Positions 20,240-31,297 of a stretch of DNA of 64,000 nt are shown here, one piece after another. Numbering within the stretch: position 1 is the first letter of the stretch; every line of letters begins with the position of its first letter. Location: NCBI GenBank assembly GCA_028641055.1, contig CM054058.1, positions 80,722,392-80,786,391 on the forward strand, given 5' to 3'. Under the pieces are notes generated by a model, which was not told the origin of the DNA, did not search any database, and saw only the letters and a list, made by a program, of their open reading frames with translations. The translations under genes and the position numbers were made by a program. This DNA comes from Alopecurus myosuroides (Eukaryota > Streptophyta > Magnoliopsida > Poales > Poaceae).

Positions 20240-21947
20240 ATGTTTAGGGTGAACGGTCGTACCCGTTGGGGTCGCCGGTTGCGTGTTATATGAGACAGGA
20301 AGAGCCCCTGTCGTGGCAATACAGAGGGATACGTATTGGGGTAGGATACTATCCTATACCCAATACATAAAGGAAAACAATAACTCTAATACCCCCCCTT
20401 AATCGAAACCTGGGAGAGGTTTAGATTACGTTTAAACTCATCTAACTTTTTTACACATAAAGTCTTTGTGAACCCATCTGCAATTTGGTCTTTGCTGGAT
20501 ATGAACCGAACGTCAAGTTGCTTGCTAGCAACTCGTTCTCGAACAAAGCAGAAATCAATCTCAATATGTTTGGTGCGAGCATGAAAAACTGGATTTGCCG
20601 AGAGATATGTAGCACCAAGATTATCACACCATAAGCATGGTTTCTCATTTAGAGAAACACCAAGCTCTCGAACTAATGCTTCAACCCAAATCAATTCAGC
20701 AGTAGCATTGGCTAGAGACTTGTATTCAGCTTCTGTACTTGACCTTGACACAATAGGCTGTTTTCTGGCACTCCAAGAAACAAGATTAGGACCAAAAAAT
20801 ATAGCAAATCCACCTGTGGAGCGTCTATCATCCAAATCACCTGCCCAGTCAGCATCTGAATAGGCACTGAGAAGAGTAGAGCTAGACTGCTGAAAAGTAA
20901 GTCCAATTTTTATTGTACCTTGAATATACCTCAGAATACGTTTGGCTGCAGTCCAATGTGCAGTGGTAGGAGCATGAAGATACTGACAGACCTTATTAAC
21001 TGAGAAAGAAAGATCTGGTCGAGTGAGAGTCAAATACTGCAAACCTCCAACAATGCTCCTATAATGTGTGATATCCTCAGATCCAAGAGGAGATCCATCA
21101 GTCAATCTGAGTGATTCTGTAGTGGAAAGGGGCGTTGGACATGGTGTACATAAACTCATACCAACACGAGCCAATAAGTCTTTAGCATATTTTTCCTGAC
21201 TCAATCCATTAGACTGTTTGTGAACTTCAATGCCCAAAAAATAATGAAGATCACCAAGATCTTTGAGAGCAAAATCCGAACTCAAATGTTGTAGTAGAGC
21301 TGAAATAGCTGAATCAGAAGAACTACTAACAATAATATCATCAACATAGATTAACAGAAACATAGTGAGCCCTGACTTGTTGTAAAGAAACAAGGATGTA
21401 TCAGCTTTGGATGGAATAAAACCAAGAGTGTGTAATTTTGAGCTTAAACGAGAGTACCACGCTCGAGGAGCCTGTTTCAGACCATATAGGGCTTTATCAA
21501 GTTTGCAAATATAATCTGGAGTAGCGGAAGACTGGAAACCTGGTGGCTGTTTCATATATACCTCCTCTTCCAGAACACCATGTAAGAACGCGTTCTTCAC
21601 ATCTAGCTGCCGTAAACTCCAACCTCGAGAGACGGAGATAGAAAGAACAATTCTGATAGTAGCCGCCTTGACAACTGGACTGAAAGTGTCCTCATAGTCA
21701 ATACCATATCTTTGTTTGAACCCTTTAGCAACGAGACGTGCTTTATATCTGTCCACAGTACCATCAACATGTTTCTTAACACGATAAACCCACTTGCAAT
21801 CAATAATATTCTTACGAGCAGTAGGTGGTACCAAATGCCAAGTATTATTACGAATGAGTGCATCATATTCCTCATCCATTGCCTGTTTCCATTTGGAATC
21901 ATTGAGTGCTTCACTCAAATTCTGTGGTTCTCCTGTCGTTTCCGACA
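20240..21947 (-). mobile_element. Copia-type retrotransposon, 3' portion only
   Basis: A minus-strand copia RT-RNase H region is followed at 20390-20397 by a polypurine tract (AAGGGGGGG on the minus strand). Then comes a probable 150-bp LTR (20240-20389) whose plus-strand ends are TGTTTAGGG and CTCTAATA; the outer base at the second end departs from the usual CA. The LTR abuts the F-box-like fragment, so GTCAA (20235-20239) may be the target duplication. gag, protease, integrase and the 5' LTR are absent; at 21947/21948 it is joined directly to gypsy sequence. Confidence 0.75.
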
Positions 21948-22401
21948 ACGCGAGCTGAGACGATGCCAGCTCCGCCCCTCTCTCCTCAAGAATAGATAGA
22001 AGATTTCTAACTTCTTTATTCTTGATGGAGAGTTTGTTGAAAACTTCCATGTTAATGGCTTCGGCGGTTTGCTGGAACATAGCAAGGAAAAGAATGATTA
22101 TAAAAGCATCAAAGCAAAAAGCATGCATTTTGTTTAATGCTTGGGGGCTAGAGTTACATACCTGGCTCATTCGTTGCAAACCCGCCAAGTTTTCATTGAA
22201 CTCTTTTGCGTATTCCGCAAAAAGAGTTCCGGCTGCATTTAGGCCGTCATTGATAATCTTGAAGTCCTTGTCGAAGGTGGGAATCTCCTCGTCGAATGTC
22301 CGAGAAGTTTTTTCCACCTCGGGAGCCGCCCTTTCCCTCGTGTCAGAGTTCGACACAACAGGCTGGCTGGTCTCCAGCGGTTCGGTGGGGGGTGGTAGCA
22401 T
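20386..22401 (-). CDS. Chimeric ORF: gypsy antisense ORF fused in frame to copia RT-RNase H
   Basis: This is one uninterrupted 671-codon frame. Residues 1 to about 151 come from the Tat-gypsy antisense ORF ([13 protein letters not shown], then [17 protein letters not shown]); they include the translated sequence of an intron that happens to stay open (about residues 82-111). From residue 152 ([14 protein letters not shown]) it is a copia polymerase. RT shows [33 protein letters not shown] and the catalytic YVDD at residues 352-355. RNase H shows SDADWAG at 515-521, [10 protein letters not shown] and [20 protein letters not shown]. It ends just before a polypurine tract. The join falls exactly where the related copy at 47.8-50.8 kb has an exon-intron boundary (49971). 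It lacks gag, PR and INT, so it is not an autonomous element. Whether it is transcribed is unknown. Confidence 0.8.
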   Translation of the reverse strand: MLPPPTEPLETSQPVVSNSDTRERAAPEVEKTSRTFDEEIPTFDKDFKIINDGLNAAGTLFAEYAKEFNENLAGLQRMSQVCNSSPQALNKMHAFCFDAFIIILFLAMFQQTAEAINMEVFNKLSIKNKEVRNLLSILEERGAELASSQLALSETTGEPQNLSEALNDSKWKQAMDEEYDALIRNNTWHLVPPTARKNIIDCKWVYRVKKHVDGTVDRYKARLVAKGFKQRYGIDYEDTFSPVVKAATIRIVLSISVSRGWSLRQLDVKNAFLHGVLEEEVYMKQPPGFQSSATPDYICKLDKALYGLKQAPRAWYSRLSSKLHTLGFIPSKADTSLFLYNKSGLTMFLLIYVDDIIVSSSSDSAISALLQHLSSDFALKDLGDLHYFLGIEVHKQSNGLSQEKYAKDLLARVGMSLCTPCPTPLSTTESLRLTDGSPLGSEDITHYRSIVGGLQYLTLTRPDLSFSVNKVCQYLHAPTTAHWTAAKRILRYIQGTIKIGLTFQQSSSTLLSAYSDADWAGDLDDRRSTGGFAIFFGPNLVSWSARKQPIVSRSSTEAEYKSLANATAELIWVEALVRELGVSLNEKPCLWCDNLGATYLSANPVFHARTKHIEIDFCFVRERVASKQLDVRFISSKDQIADGFTKTLCVKKLDEFKRNLNLSQVSIKGGY

Positions 22402-24007
22402 GTTCTTCCGCCATTGAGGATGATGAGTCCAGAGGAATGGCGGACGAAGAATGGGTGCCCCGGCTGGACAAGACCTTGTGTCTCTTCAGCTTCTTCGGCT
22501 TCAGGTTGGAGGGAGCTAGGCTAAAAAACAAGAAACCCGGAAAAAGTTAACTTTCCGAAGACAAAAGAAAAACTTCGACAAATAACAAAAACAACCCGGA
22601 TGAGCTAACCTGGAAGTGGCGACGGGAACCCCGTCAAGGTTGATAACTTCCTCAGAGGAAGGAATCTTCTTTCGCTTGCGCCCCCCTGTGGCAGCGGTGC
22701 GCAGTGCATCCAGCTCAGCCTCGGAGGCCAGCTCCGAGTCTGGAAGTTCAGTAATCTGTTGGAAAATAAAATCAGAGTTATAAGCGAAAAAATCCGAGAA
22801 AGAATGACAAACTCTACCCAAATGACGGAAAAAATACCTTGGGAGCCGGATTGTCGGCCGTATACATTGGCCGACTCGCTTCGTATTGATCGCGTGATGC
22901 GACCAACTGATTGATGCGCCGTCTAAGATCCTTTGCGGGCCAATCTTTGATAGTTGTCCGCATTGGGTCCTTGGCACCCGTGTAGTCGCAAAGAAGGCGA
23001 CCACCGTGATTGGCCAACGGCTGGATTCGCCTATTCAACCAGCAAAAGACCGTGTCCATGCCGGTCAAAGGTGGATTGGAGGAGGTGAGTTTGGCGATGC
23101 GCCGCTTAATCCTTAGAAGATCAGGCGGCAGAACTTGGACGGCTTCCGTTCCCCAATTGTCTTGGGGAACAACAGCAGAGTTCGAAAAAGGTGGAACCCC
23201 GATGGCCTTTGTTGGGAAAGGTACATCGGGATGGTAGAAGAAGGAACCTGTCCAAAATTTGACGGATTCCGACGTCTTGATCTTGGGGAACCAATCTTCC
23301 CTAAATCTCCTAAGAGTAAAGGAGATGGTTCCGCAAGTCGGGAGTGCGCCCTCCGAGGAGTTCCGCTTAACCCCGAAACAATACGTCCAAAAATCTAACC
23401 TAGGTTCTAAGCCTAAGTAACCCTCGAACAAAGCCTGGAAGCCGGCCATGTAGAGGATGGAATTGGGTGGCAGGTTATGGGGTTGGATGTTGTAGTGGGA
23501 GAGGATTTGGAGGAAGAAAGAAGAAGGTGGAAGCCCCATACCTCTTAAGATATGGGAGGAAAGGAGAACTCTTTCGCCGTCTTTCGGCATTGGCTCGTTC
23601 TTGTCTTCAGGGAGCCGCCATTTCCCTTTGAAGATCAAACCCTCCTTTTCCAGGTTTGGAAGGAGGGCTGGTGGAATGCTGCAGGCAATCCAATTGCCTG
23701 CAGATTCCACCTCTTCATCCGCTCCGGCGGCGGCAGACGCGGCAGCTGCCGCAGCGGCGAACTCGTCGCCGAGAAGCTGGATCTTCTCCTCCGCCGTTTC
23801 AGGGGCAAACGGCGAGGGAGGCGCGGAGCTCGATCCCGCAGCGTTCGCGGCGGCGGAAGGATTTCCTCCGCCCGCCGCAGAGGCCGCGGTCTGTTCTTGC
23901 TCGTCGCCGGCGTGCTGCGGCGACCCTAGCTGCGGATCTAGGTCGCTGATGATCTCATCAATGCTGTGCGCGGCGGAGCGAGTGGGTGACGACGGCGAGG
24001 ATGCCAT
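21948..24007 (-). pseudogene. Transposase_28-type antisense ORF of Tat-like gypsy, copy 1
   Basis: Exon 1 starts at 24007 (MASSPSSPTRS, SIDEIISDLDPQ) and runs to about 22839. It holds an Ala-rich linker and the conserved core (LEKEGLIFKGKWRLPED, GERVLLSSHILRGMGLPPSS, LYMAGFQALFEGYLGLEPRL, TISFTLRRFREDWFPKIKTS, FFYHPDVPFPTKA). Later exons encode ASEAELDAL...RKRKKIPSSEEVINLDG, an [10 protein letters not shown] basic block, and segments matching exons 3-4 of the second copy. A C-run indel near 22395 shifts the frame within exon 3. The last exons are lost; copia sequence replaces them at 21947. In Tat-lineage gypsy elements such an ORF lies antisense between pol and the 3' LTR; its function is not established. 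Confidence 0.75.
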
Positions 24008-24550
24008 TTGGTGGCGGTGCGTTTTCGTTTCCGGTGGCGCTCTGGGTGCTAGGTGTGCTCGGGAAGATTTCTTCGCTCGGGGGCTCGTGCGTGGCAATGG
24101 CGCAAGGAGTGAGAGTGCGGAAGAATTTCAGCGAGGACGAGGATGGCTATTTATAGCCAGAAATCCGTCAAGATACGTGCCAACGGCTATTTTGACCGTT
24201 GGATGATCAACGCGTGTCACTCGCCGGAAAATCCGGGAAATGAAACGACAGGGTAATGATGGCTATCTCCTCGTTTCTCGTGATAATCTGTCAGAGATAC
24301 GTTACAGGGTTTCCCGCGTGAAACCCAAACGTCCCTTACGTCAGCATAGCTCGAGCGCTAACGTAGGAAATTCCTTCTCCGCGAAGAATTGTGAGAGAAA
24401 AGCCGGATTTTCAGGATTCCGAGTTTCATGTTACCATCTCTTTCAAAAAAGAAGAATAAGAAGAATCAAGACTGCTGATTGCAATTTCTCGGACAAAGCA
24501 CACTTGGCGAAAGACGGAGAATCAGAGTTTTAATCCTTCTTGGGGGCTAC

Positions 24551-25105
24551 TGTCGGATATATGACGCATAGGGGTATATAAGATGGTAGTCAAAGTGCCT
24601 GGTTACCAGGGTGGCCCAAGTGGTAGTGGGCTGTGGTCCATTGGGCGGCCCAGTAAACCCGACGCACAGGAGCCGGATTCTAGAAGAACCCGGATCACGG
24701 CCCACGTGATCTGGCTTGGAGGAGAAGACGGATTCCTTGCTTTCCAAGTTACAAGTTATCGTAGTCTTCTAGGTTTCCTATTCTGTAAGCCCTAATCCGG
24801 CTATTATATAAAGCCGGACGGGAGATAAGTTTAACAAGAAACGAATAACAGAGAAGCTCTACGCCAACTCGCCGAGAAGTTCATCCTCGTCGAGTAGCCT
24901 AGATCTAAACCTCACATTGTAACCTTGTATCCAGGCTTTAGTCCTGATTAGTGAGAAGTGCAGGAGTAGCCACGTCGTACTGTCGCGACGTACCGAACCT
25001 GGGTATATCCTGTGTTCACCGTCTACCACGCGATCCCGTTACCCCACGTCTCTACCGTAGTCTCATGGCACCCCCGTCTATGAAAACTACTACGATGTCT
25101 CGACA
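24551..25105 (+). repeat. Gypsy 3' LTR (copy 1), 555 bp
   Basis: It begins TGTCGGATATATGACGC and ends GATGTCTCGACA, giving the terminal inverted pair TGTCG/CGACA. An internal TATTATATAAAG box lies near 24803. It is the reverse-complement homologue of 46681-47223. Confidence 0.88.
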
Positions 25106-26688
25106 AGACGTGTGCTAACCAAAAGAGTGTAGATCCAGTGGGGTGTTCATCACATCCCCAAGCTTATGGCTTCACCATTCTTGGATGTCTTGAGGCGCAG
25201 CTCCTCTATTCCCTGTGAAAAACTTCACAAAACATGTTTCTCCCATTCTTTTTCTGTGGGGTGAGATTAGCAAGGACAAACAAATCAAATGCTTGCTGTG
25301 CAAAATTACAAATCAAATGCTCCAGTAGATAGACAATAAGGTTCATTATGTTGTATGTTCACTCTCTTGCTTGAAAGAATCATGGAAATTCGATTCCCAA
25401 GCCCAAAGAGTGCATAAAACAAAACAAGGCAGAATCTGTCCAGAAAAGCAACAGCAGCAAAACGAACGTTTTTCCCTAAGCTAGACTCGTCAAAAAATTA
25501 AGCCAATATTTGTGCTTACAGAGGACGAAAAGTTAAAGAACATACTAAAAAATTAGCTCAATCCGACACACCAATAAAAAACGTAAAATCATACGGTGAG
25601 AAGACTCGTGCTGAAACAGAAATTTCATGCACTAGGATAGCAACTTATAAGTCCAAATGGGTTTGACTTGACTCTTTATTGAAAACTCCAGAATTAAAAA
25701 AAAAACTAATCTCTTGATACAGAAAGAGGACACTAGGAAAATCCAAACAAAAACAACCGGGTTGCCTCCCGAAAAGCGCTTTCTTTATAGCCATATAGCT
25801 AGGATTTACTTAGTTAACATCATGATGGTTGGAGTGAGGTGGCTTGGCATCCCCAAGCTTGGATTCTTGTACTTATTTGATACATGTATGGTGAGCCTGG
25901 GGGTACATCCCCAATCTTGATTGGTTGTACCTCTTGATCTTTGTTCATCTCACTCAACTCTTCCTCCTGAAAAATTCTTCTTACACAAATCTCAACATAA
26001 AACTTGATTAGAGGGGTTAGTGCCTCCATAAATAAAATCCACATAGGTACAGCAAAGACACATCATGAGTTGATTCTAAATATTAACTACTGTTACTACA
26101 GTTGTGCATTGCTCCTTGATCAAAAGAACCACACAAAACACAAGTAATGAGAGCAATGCAAAAATAAAGACATAATCTACCAAAAACTGAACATCCCATA
26201 AAGAGTGAATTTTTAGAGGCACTTAAGTTGCTCAAATCAGAAAACATAAAACTAATGAAATATGTAGTGATAACTAAATATTTCTTTCGTAAATTACCAG
26301 GTCAAAATTCCACTTCTGTGATTTTAAACATTTTTCGCAGTGAAGTTCAGGAATCTGTTTTCTTGATAGCTAATTACTATTGTTTAATCATATCTCTCAT
26401 ATAAGATTATTCTTGCCATTTAAGATGAGAAATAAGACAGAAATGTGATGTTACAGTAGTGAACTAATATTTTTATTGTTTTTAGCTTTGGAAAAAGTTT
26501 TAATGATAGAGACTTTGCAATGGTTTCATTGGCATGAACAACACATGTTCAAGGTCGACCCCAACTTCTCCATTACTCATCCTTCTCATTTACTTTCCCA
26601 AATTTTTTATAAAATGAAAATCTTAAACTAAATGATACGTAACAGTAGGTAAAGGCATTTTATATGTTGTAAAGACATAAATGTGTGC

Positions 26689-27427
26689 TCAAACCGAATA
26701 GAAAATTAAAGCATAAGGAACACACCAAAAAATATTATACAATTTATTTTTAAGTCTAACCCATTTCCTATGCATTGGCATTTTGTAATGAAACAAATAA
26801 AAGAAGCACGTAATAGCAAGCATAGAAAGGTAGATCAAGTGCAACTTCAATACTTTCAGCATAAAGAGGGGAAACTTAATATTGTTGAAATATGTGTAAC
26901 CATGTTTCCCTCTCTCATAATAATTTTCAGTAGCATCATGAATAGATTCAACAATATGAATATCACATAAAACATTCTTATCATGAGCCACATGCATAAA
27001 AGAATCACTACTCTCCACATAAGTAAAATCCTCATTAGTGATAGTGGGAGTTAAACATTCATAATTTTCATTGCAATCATCATATATAGGAGGCATAGTA
27101 TCATCAAAGTGAATTTTCTCCTCCAAGCTTGGGGAACTAGAAATATCATGCTCATCAAAACCAACTTCCCCAAGCTTAAAACTTTCCATAGAATCAGAAA
27201 GTATATCATTTTTATCCTCAATAGTAGGGGGGACTAAAAATATCATATTCACAAAGACAAACTTCCCCAAGCTCAAGGTTTTCCTTAGCAATAAAGGTGT
27301 TCAAATAATTAGTACTACTACAAATATGATTGTTGTGCAAATAATTTTTCAATTTCTCCTCAAACACTTCATGTCCTAATTCAAGGTAGATATTATACAG
27401 TTCTAAAATTGTTTGGTTGTTTTCCAT
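26689..27427 (-). pseudogene. Small ORF pair of the Athila-like element
   Basis: The first frame (27427-27218) starts MENNQTILELYNIYLELGHE. The next frame (from 27291) carries acidic, repeat-like segments (LGEVGFDEHDISSSPSLEEK) and ends in a hydrophobic stretch (LIYLSMLAITCFFYLFHYKM) followed by a basic MPMHRKWVRLK motif. A frameshift near 27240 separates them; GEVCLCEYDIFSPP and GEVGFDEHDISSSP look like repeated units. It lies just downstream of the primer-binding site, where gag would be. I do not recognise a function; one transmembrane segment is likely. Confidence 0.45.
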
Positions 27428-27502
27428 TTTATAATTTTTTTGTTTTAGTTTTATATGTTAGTATGCAATGCAAACAAGAATAAAAGCTTAGCACAACGCT
27501 CC

Positions 27503-27518
27503 CTGGAAACGGCGCCAG
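27503..27518 (-). other. Primer-binding site (tRNA-Asp-like)
   Basis: On the minus strand TGGCGCCGTTTCCAGG follows the end of the 5' LTR by about 10 bases. It resembles the complement of the tRNA-Asp 3' end, with a few mismatches. Confidence 0.6.
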
Positions 27519-27527
27519 AAAAGTGCT

Positions 27528-28947
27528 TGATGACTCCCAAGTGCAGGAGATCAATTGTAGTACCTTTCGATAAGTATTTGAGTGTCGAACCCACGAGGAG
27601 CGTAAGCTATCTATTCTCTAAAGCCCTATAACCCTCTTATATGGCTGTTTATGCAAAGCAATAAGTTTGACTAAAAGGAACTAACTAATTAAAAGCAAGT
27701 GACGTGGAGTGTGGTTTGTCTAGTAACTAGTGAAGCAAGTTTAAAATGCAAGTAATCCTAGAGCAAGTTTCTAAAGCAAGTTTCTAAGCAAGTTTCACAA
27801 GTAGCAAGCAGCAAATATCTCAAGTATCTCAAGGGAGCAAGTGTTCTAGCAATAGGTGTTTCGTTCGTGTGGTTGTCACAATTAGTGAAGCACATGTTTT
27901 AGTCTTAGTTGTTTCTTCTAGGAAGGAGCCATGAATAGGTATAGTCAAGTAAATGATCTACAACCCCTTATGATGGATCATGTGGCCAAGTAAATGACTG
28001 CACAAGATTGATTAAGACATAAAGTCCCACCATAGCCTTACGTTCTAAGGTACCCTATATATATTCCCCAATAACTTAACTTTGTGGCTCGGTCTCAGGT
28101 TACTGTCACTCCCAAGTCACCACCACTCCATTATGCTACCGGTGATCACCTTACATGCATTCCCCAACATATGAGTGCACTCATATATTGTACATAAAGA
28201 CAATCATAGAAGATAACAAACTTGTATGCAACCAATCAACGAACTATTTCACCATTGCCAAGAACAATTCACTACTCAAACATAGACGGGGAGACACAAT
28301 ACATCAAGGGAATATAGTATTGCATCATACAGCGTGTTTGCCAAGAGATTACAGTGGAGAGATGGAGCTGATATTGCTGTAGATGTTGATGATGAACACG
28401 CCGGAGGAGGGTGGAGCCCTCCGGGGGTGATCCCGACGGCGTTTCCCCCCTCCGATCTTCTCCGGCGGCAGCCTTCTGTCTCTCTGTTTCGTGGTTTCGT
28501 CTCTCGGCGCCGCCTCCTCCTCGAAAAGGCCAGGGGACCCTTTATATAGTCGTTTTTAGGTCACGAGACACTCGGGAGAAGAAAAATCGACGGCATCGGA
28601 GCCATGGGGGCAAAAAGGGGGCCCCAGACGCGGCCAACGAATCTGGCCGCGTGGAAGGTCCTCCTTTTCACCTGGTTGACCTTTTGGCCCTCTACTTTGG
28701 CCCATGGTCTTCGTCTCGAAAATTCTGAACCGTGCTCTTTGGCCTTGCCCTTTTTGGAGTCCCGAAACTCCCGGAAAGTCTGAAACACTAAAAAGTACGT
28801 TTTCTGGAAAAACAGGGTTAGAACCAAAAGAAGGGGGATTGTTCAGAAAATCCCCCAAATCATTATTAAACATGAATATAAGTTGCTAATATGTAGGAAA
28901 AACAAGTAATAACATGCAAAGTTCATGTATGCATTTTACATGCATCA
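27528..28947 (-). repeat. Athila-like 5' LTR, 1420 bp
   Basis: Plus-strand ends are TGATGACTCCC and TACATGCATCA (inverted pair TGATG/CATCA). A minus-strand TATATAAAGGG promoter motif lies near 28540, oriented towards the interior. Confidence 0.75.
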
Positions 28948-29371
28948 GCATCCTACACCTGCTCCTCGCAAAAACAAGGACAAACCACATGTTATAGTTG
29001 ATGAGGAAGAAGAAGAGGCAGCTGGTCCCTCTCGCCCTCCTCCTTCTGATGGTGCTTTCAAGTGGATGGCAAGGGCACTCAAGAAGGTGTTCAAAGTGAA
29101 CAAAAAGATTGAGCATCATCAATGGGAGGTTCACTATGATAAGGAGCTCAAGCACCGCAAGGCAGCACACGCAGAGCGTCAGCTTCGTCGTGATGGTGGC
29201 GATTCTGTGGAGTCCCCGGTGCTACCTAGCATCACCAACTGGGACAAGTGGCAGGCCAAGGACTCCGCCGGGAAGCTCATTGAGTGTTCTGACGAGGATG
29301 AAGGAGAAGAAGAAGTCACCAGCTCTCGTCGCCGTGCCCGCCCTCCGAGCATGGATATCTCCTCTGAGTGA
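28948..29371 (+). pseudogene. C-terminal fragment of a retroelement ORF
   Basis: From the LTR boundary the frame reads PTPAPRKNKDKPHVIVDEEE, then a helical segment (WMARALKKVFKVNKKIEHHQ). An acidic, Ser/Arg-rich tail follows, ending at 29371. No catalytic motif is present. It resembles the C-terminal tail of a gag-like or env-like retroelement product rather than pol. The upstream ATG at 28925 lies inside the neighbouring LTR, so the 5' end is truncated. Confidence 0.45.
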
Positions 29372-29757
29372 TCTTCGGGGCGTTAGCATCGGTTTCTCCC
29401 TCTTTTGGTATCTTGATGCCAAAGGGGGAGAGATATCTATCTATTAGGAACGGGTATTTTCATGGGTCTCTCTCAAGCATTTTTGTCGATTTGCATATTT
29501 CTCTTGCTTGAGAGAGTTGGTATTTTATTTGGGAACTTCGTTTGTTTAAAACTATTATGTGTTGTGAACCTCGTAATATGCATTGTGAGCTTGTGAACCT
29601 ATTATCTTATTTATTTCACTTTTTATGTTTAGACTTTCATTTGTGTTTAAAATTCTCTCAACATGAAGGTAGCATATCTTTAGGGGGAGCTCATTCCATG
29701 TTGTGTGTTTATTTATGCAAATAGGGATGCTGTCATCAATTTCCAAAAAGGGGAGAA

Positions 29758-31096
29758 TGAAAGATCATCTTCCGTTTTGATAATTTAATGACAACATACC
29801 TATTGGACTAATGATCATTTCTTATTCATGAAAATGCCCAGGTTCATCAAGTTCACATTCTCTATGGGATACAATTTTGTTTGGAATGAAAAGAGCTCAA
29901 AATGACAAAGCTAGGAAAGTTTTTTGTATGCAGCGGAGGCTCCAGTGAAACCACCGGAACCTCCGCCCAGTCGTTTTTTTGGCACAGCTCAGGCGCTGAG
30001 CTCCGGTTGGACTCCGGTGGGGGTTCCGCAAAAATGGCGTTCGGGATGAGAAGAGCGGAGACCAGGGCGGAGACTCCGGTGGGTGGAACCTCCGGTGAAA
30101 CCACCGGAGCCTCCATTGGCTCCACCACCCCACTGGGGGGCTGGCCTCCGGTGGCGCCTCTGGTGGAGCCTCCGCTAAAAGGGCGTTCTGTTGGATATGA
30201 GCGGAGGCCCCAGCGGAGCCTCTGGTGCGCCTCCGGTAGGCGGAGCCTCCGCTAGCAAAGATACCGAAAAGGAGAAAAGAGGGCCGCGCTGGTGCGCGCA
30301 AGTGAAGACCACCGGAGCCTCCGGTGAAACCACCGGAGCCTCTGGTGCTGCCTGGGGTGTTCAAACGGCCACTTTGTGAGGGGCTATAAATACCCCTTCC
30401 CCTACCTTATAAATGCTAAGCATTTCCCCACTCTCTCTCCTAGCTATTAATGAAAGCTTCTACCTTCTAGATCTCCCTCTCCAACCACCCAAACACTCCC
30501 ATACTTTGTGGAGAGCTAGAGGAGACCTAGATCCACACTTCCACCAAAGGAATTACAAAACCATCCACCACATCCTAGTAGATCTAGAATCCTACTTGAG
30601 GCCTAGAAACCTTAGTAGATCTTGTGCTTGTAGCTTCCACATTGTTGCAAAAAGCTTTGGATTGCTTGAGAGCCTCCATCCATCTTGTGGAGTGACCTCG
30701 AGCTCATGTAAGGGTTTGGTGAACGCCTTCAAGTCGACCTCATAGTGGAAACGAGAATCTCCCTCACCGAAAAAGCTCAAGGAGAATGAGGTGTGCACAA
30801 CCATGCTATTGAGGAGCGTCTAGGTGGCTCCCCACCTCTCCAACGTAGACGTACTTCTCTTGACAAGGAACTACGGGAAACATATCCTTGTCTCCTTGTT
30901 TACACGTGTGGTTTATCTTGTTGCCTTTCGTTTTACTACCGTTGCGTATCTTATCTTGTATCACTTAGGTTGCTCACCTAGTTGCACATCTAGAGAACCT
31001 TACTTTATCTTGCTTAGCCATAATTAAAAGGAAAAGAAGAAAAATTGGTAGTCAACCTATTCACCCCCCCCTCTAGTTGACCATAGTGCACTTTCA
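29758..31096 (+). repeat. SIRE-like 3' LTR, 1339 bp
   Basis: It begins TGAAAGATCATC and ends GTGCACTTTCA (TGAAAG/CTTTCA). A plus-strand TATAAATA box lies at about 30386, downstream of a GC-rich repeat block. Confidence 0.8.
29930..30350. repeat. GGAGCCTCCGGTG-type repeats inside the SIRE-like LTR
   Basis: More than ten imperfect units of CCGGAG(C/A)CTCCG(C/G)TG and CCGGTGAAACCACCGG occur, many palindromic. They sit directly upstream of the LTR TATA box, so they could act as an LTR enhancer. Confidence 0.75.
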
Positions 31097-31297
31097 GCGG
31101 CTGCGGGTCGATCTTCTTCACCATCTATAACATCAACATGAACTTCGACTGCATCTTCCCCACCCACAACCACATGCACTTCCTCCCCTACCATGAGGAT
31201 GAGGAGTGAAGTTGACGACAACCAGTGGTGAAGTGCGCGACGAAGGTGGAAGAAGGTTCAAGATGAAAATGGTCGTGAAGTTTGTAAGTTGTGAGTT
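31097..31297. other. Short host segment between two LTRs
   Basis: One plus-strand frame reads SIFFTIYNINMNFDCIFPTH and ends at about 31208 in HEDEE, with gene-like codon use. I cannot name the protein. It may be the last exon of a disrupted host gene, possibly the F-box-like one at 20033. Confidence 0.3.

Larger units (their letters stand above)
21948..25105 (+). mobile_element. Tat-like gypsy retrotransposon, 3' fragment with LTR (copy 1)
   Basis: It comprises the antisense ORF and a 3' LTR (24551-25105) preceded by the purine-rich ...CTTGGGGGCTAC tract. It is homologous to the fragment at 46681-62103, in the opposite orientation. No gag-pol remains. The left edge is the copia junction at 21947/21948; the right edge meets Athila-like sequence. 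Confidence 0.8.
25106..28947 (-). mobile_element. Athila-like gypsy retrotransposon, 5' part
   Basis: The 5' LTR is on the right (27528-28947) and the internal region runs leftwards from a primer-binding site at 27503-27518. The interior lacks gag-pol motifs; it has a small minus-strand frame and AT-rich spacer. The spacer includes GGGTTGCCTCCC(G)AAAAGCGC near 25762, a phrase I recall as frequent in cereal gypsy spacers. The 3' LTR is missing; the left edge abuts the Tat-like LTR at 25105. Confidence 0.65.
28948..31096 (+). mobile_element. SIRE-like copia retrotransposon, 3' end
   Basis: The end of a coding region, a non-coding stretch with AAAGGGGGAGA and AGGGGGAGC tracts, a polypurine tract ending GGGGAGAA (29757) and a 1.34 kb LTR follow in order. 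SIRE-like assignment rests on this long polypurine-rich tail and LTR style. The 5' part is lost at the Athila-like LTR boundary. Confidence 0.6.

Noticed and set aside
23552..24206. Plus-strand open frames opposite the gypsy antisense gene
   Set aside because: They are complementary-frame shadows of the Ala-rich first exon.
25714..25920. Small plus-strand frame in the Athila-like spacer
   Set aside because: It lies in a spacer phrase common to many cereal gypsy elements, without a domain.
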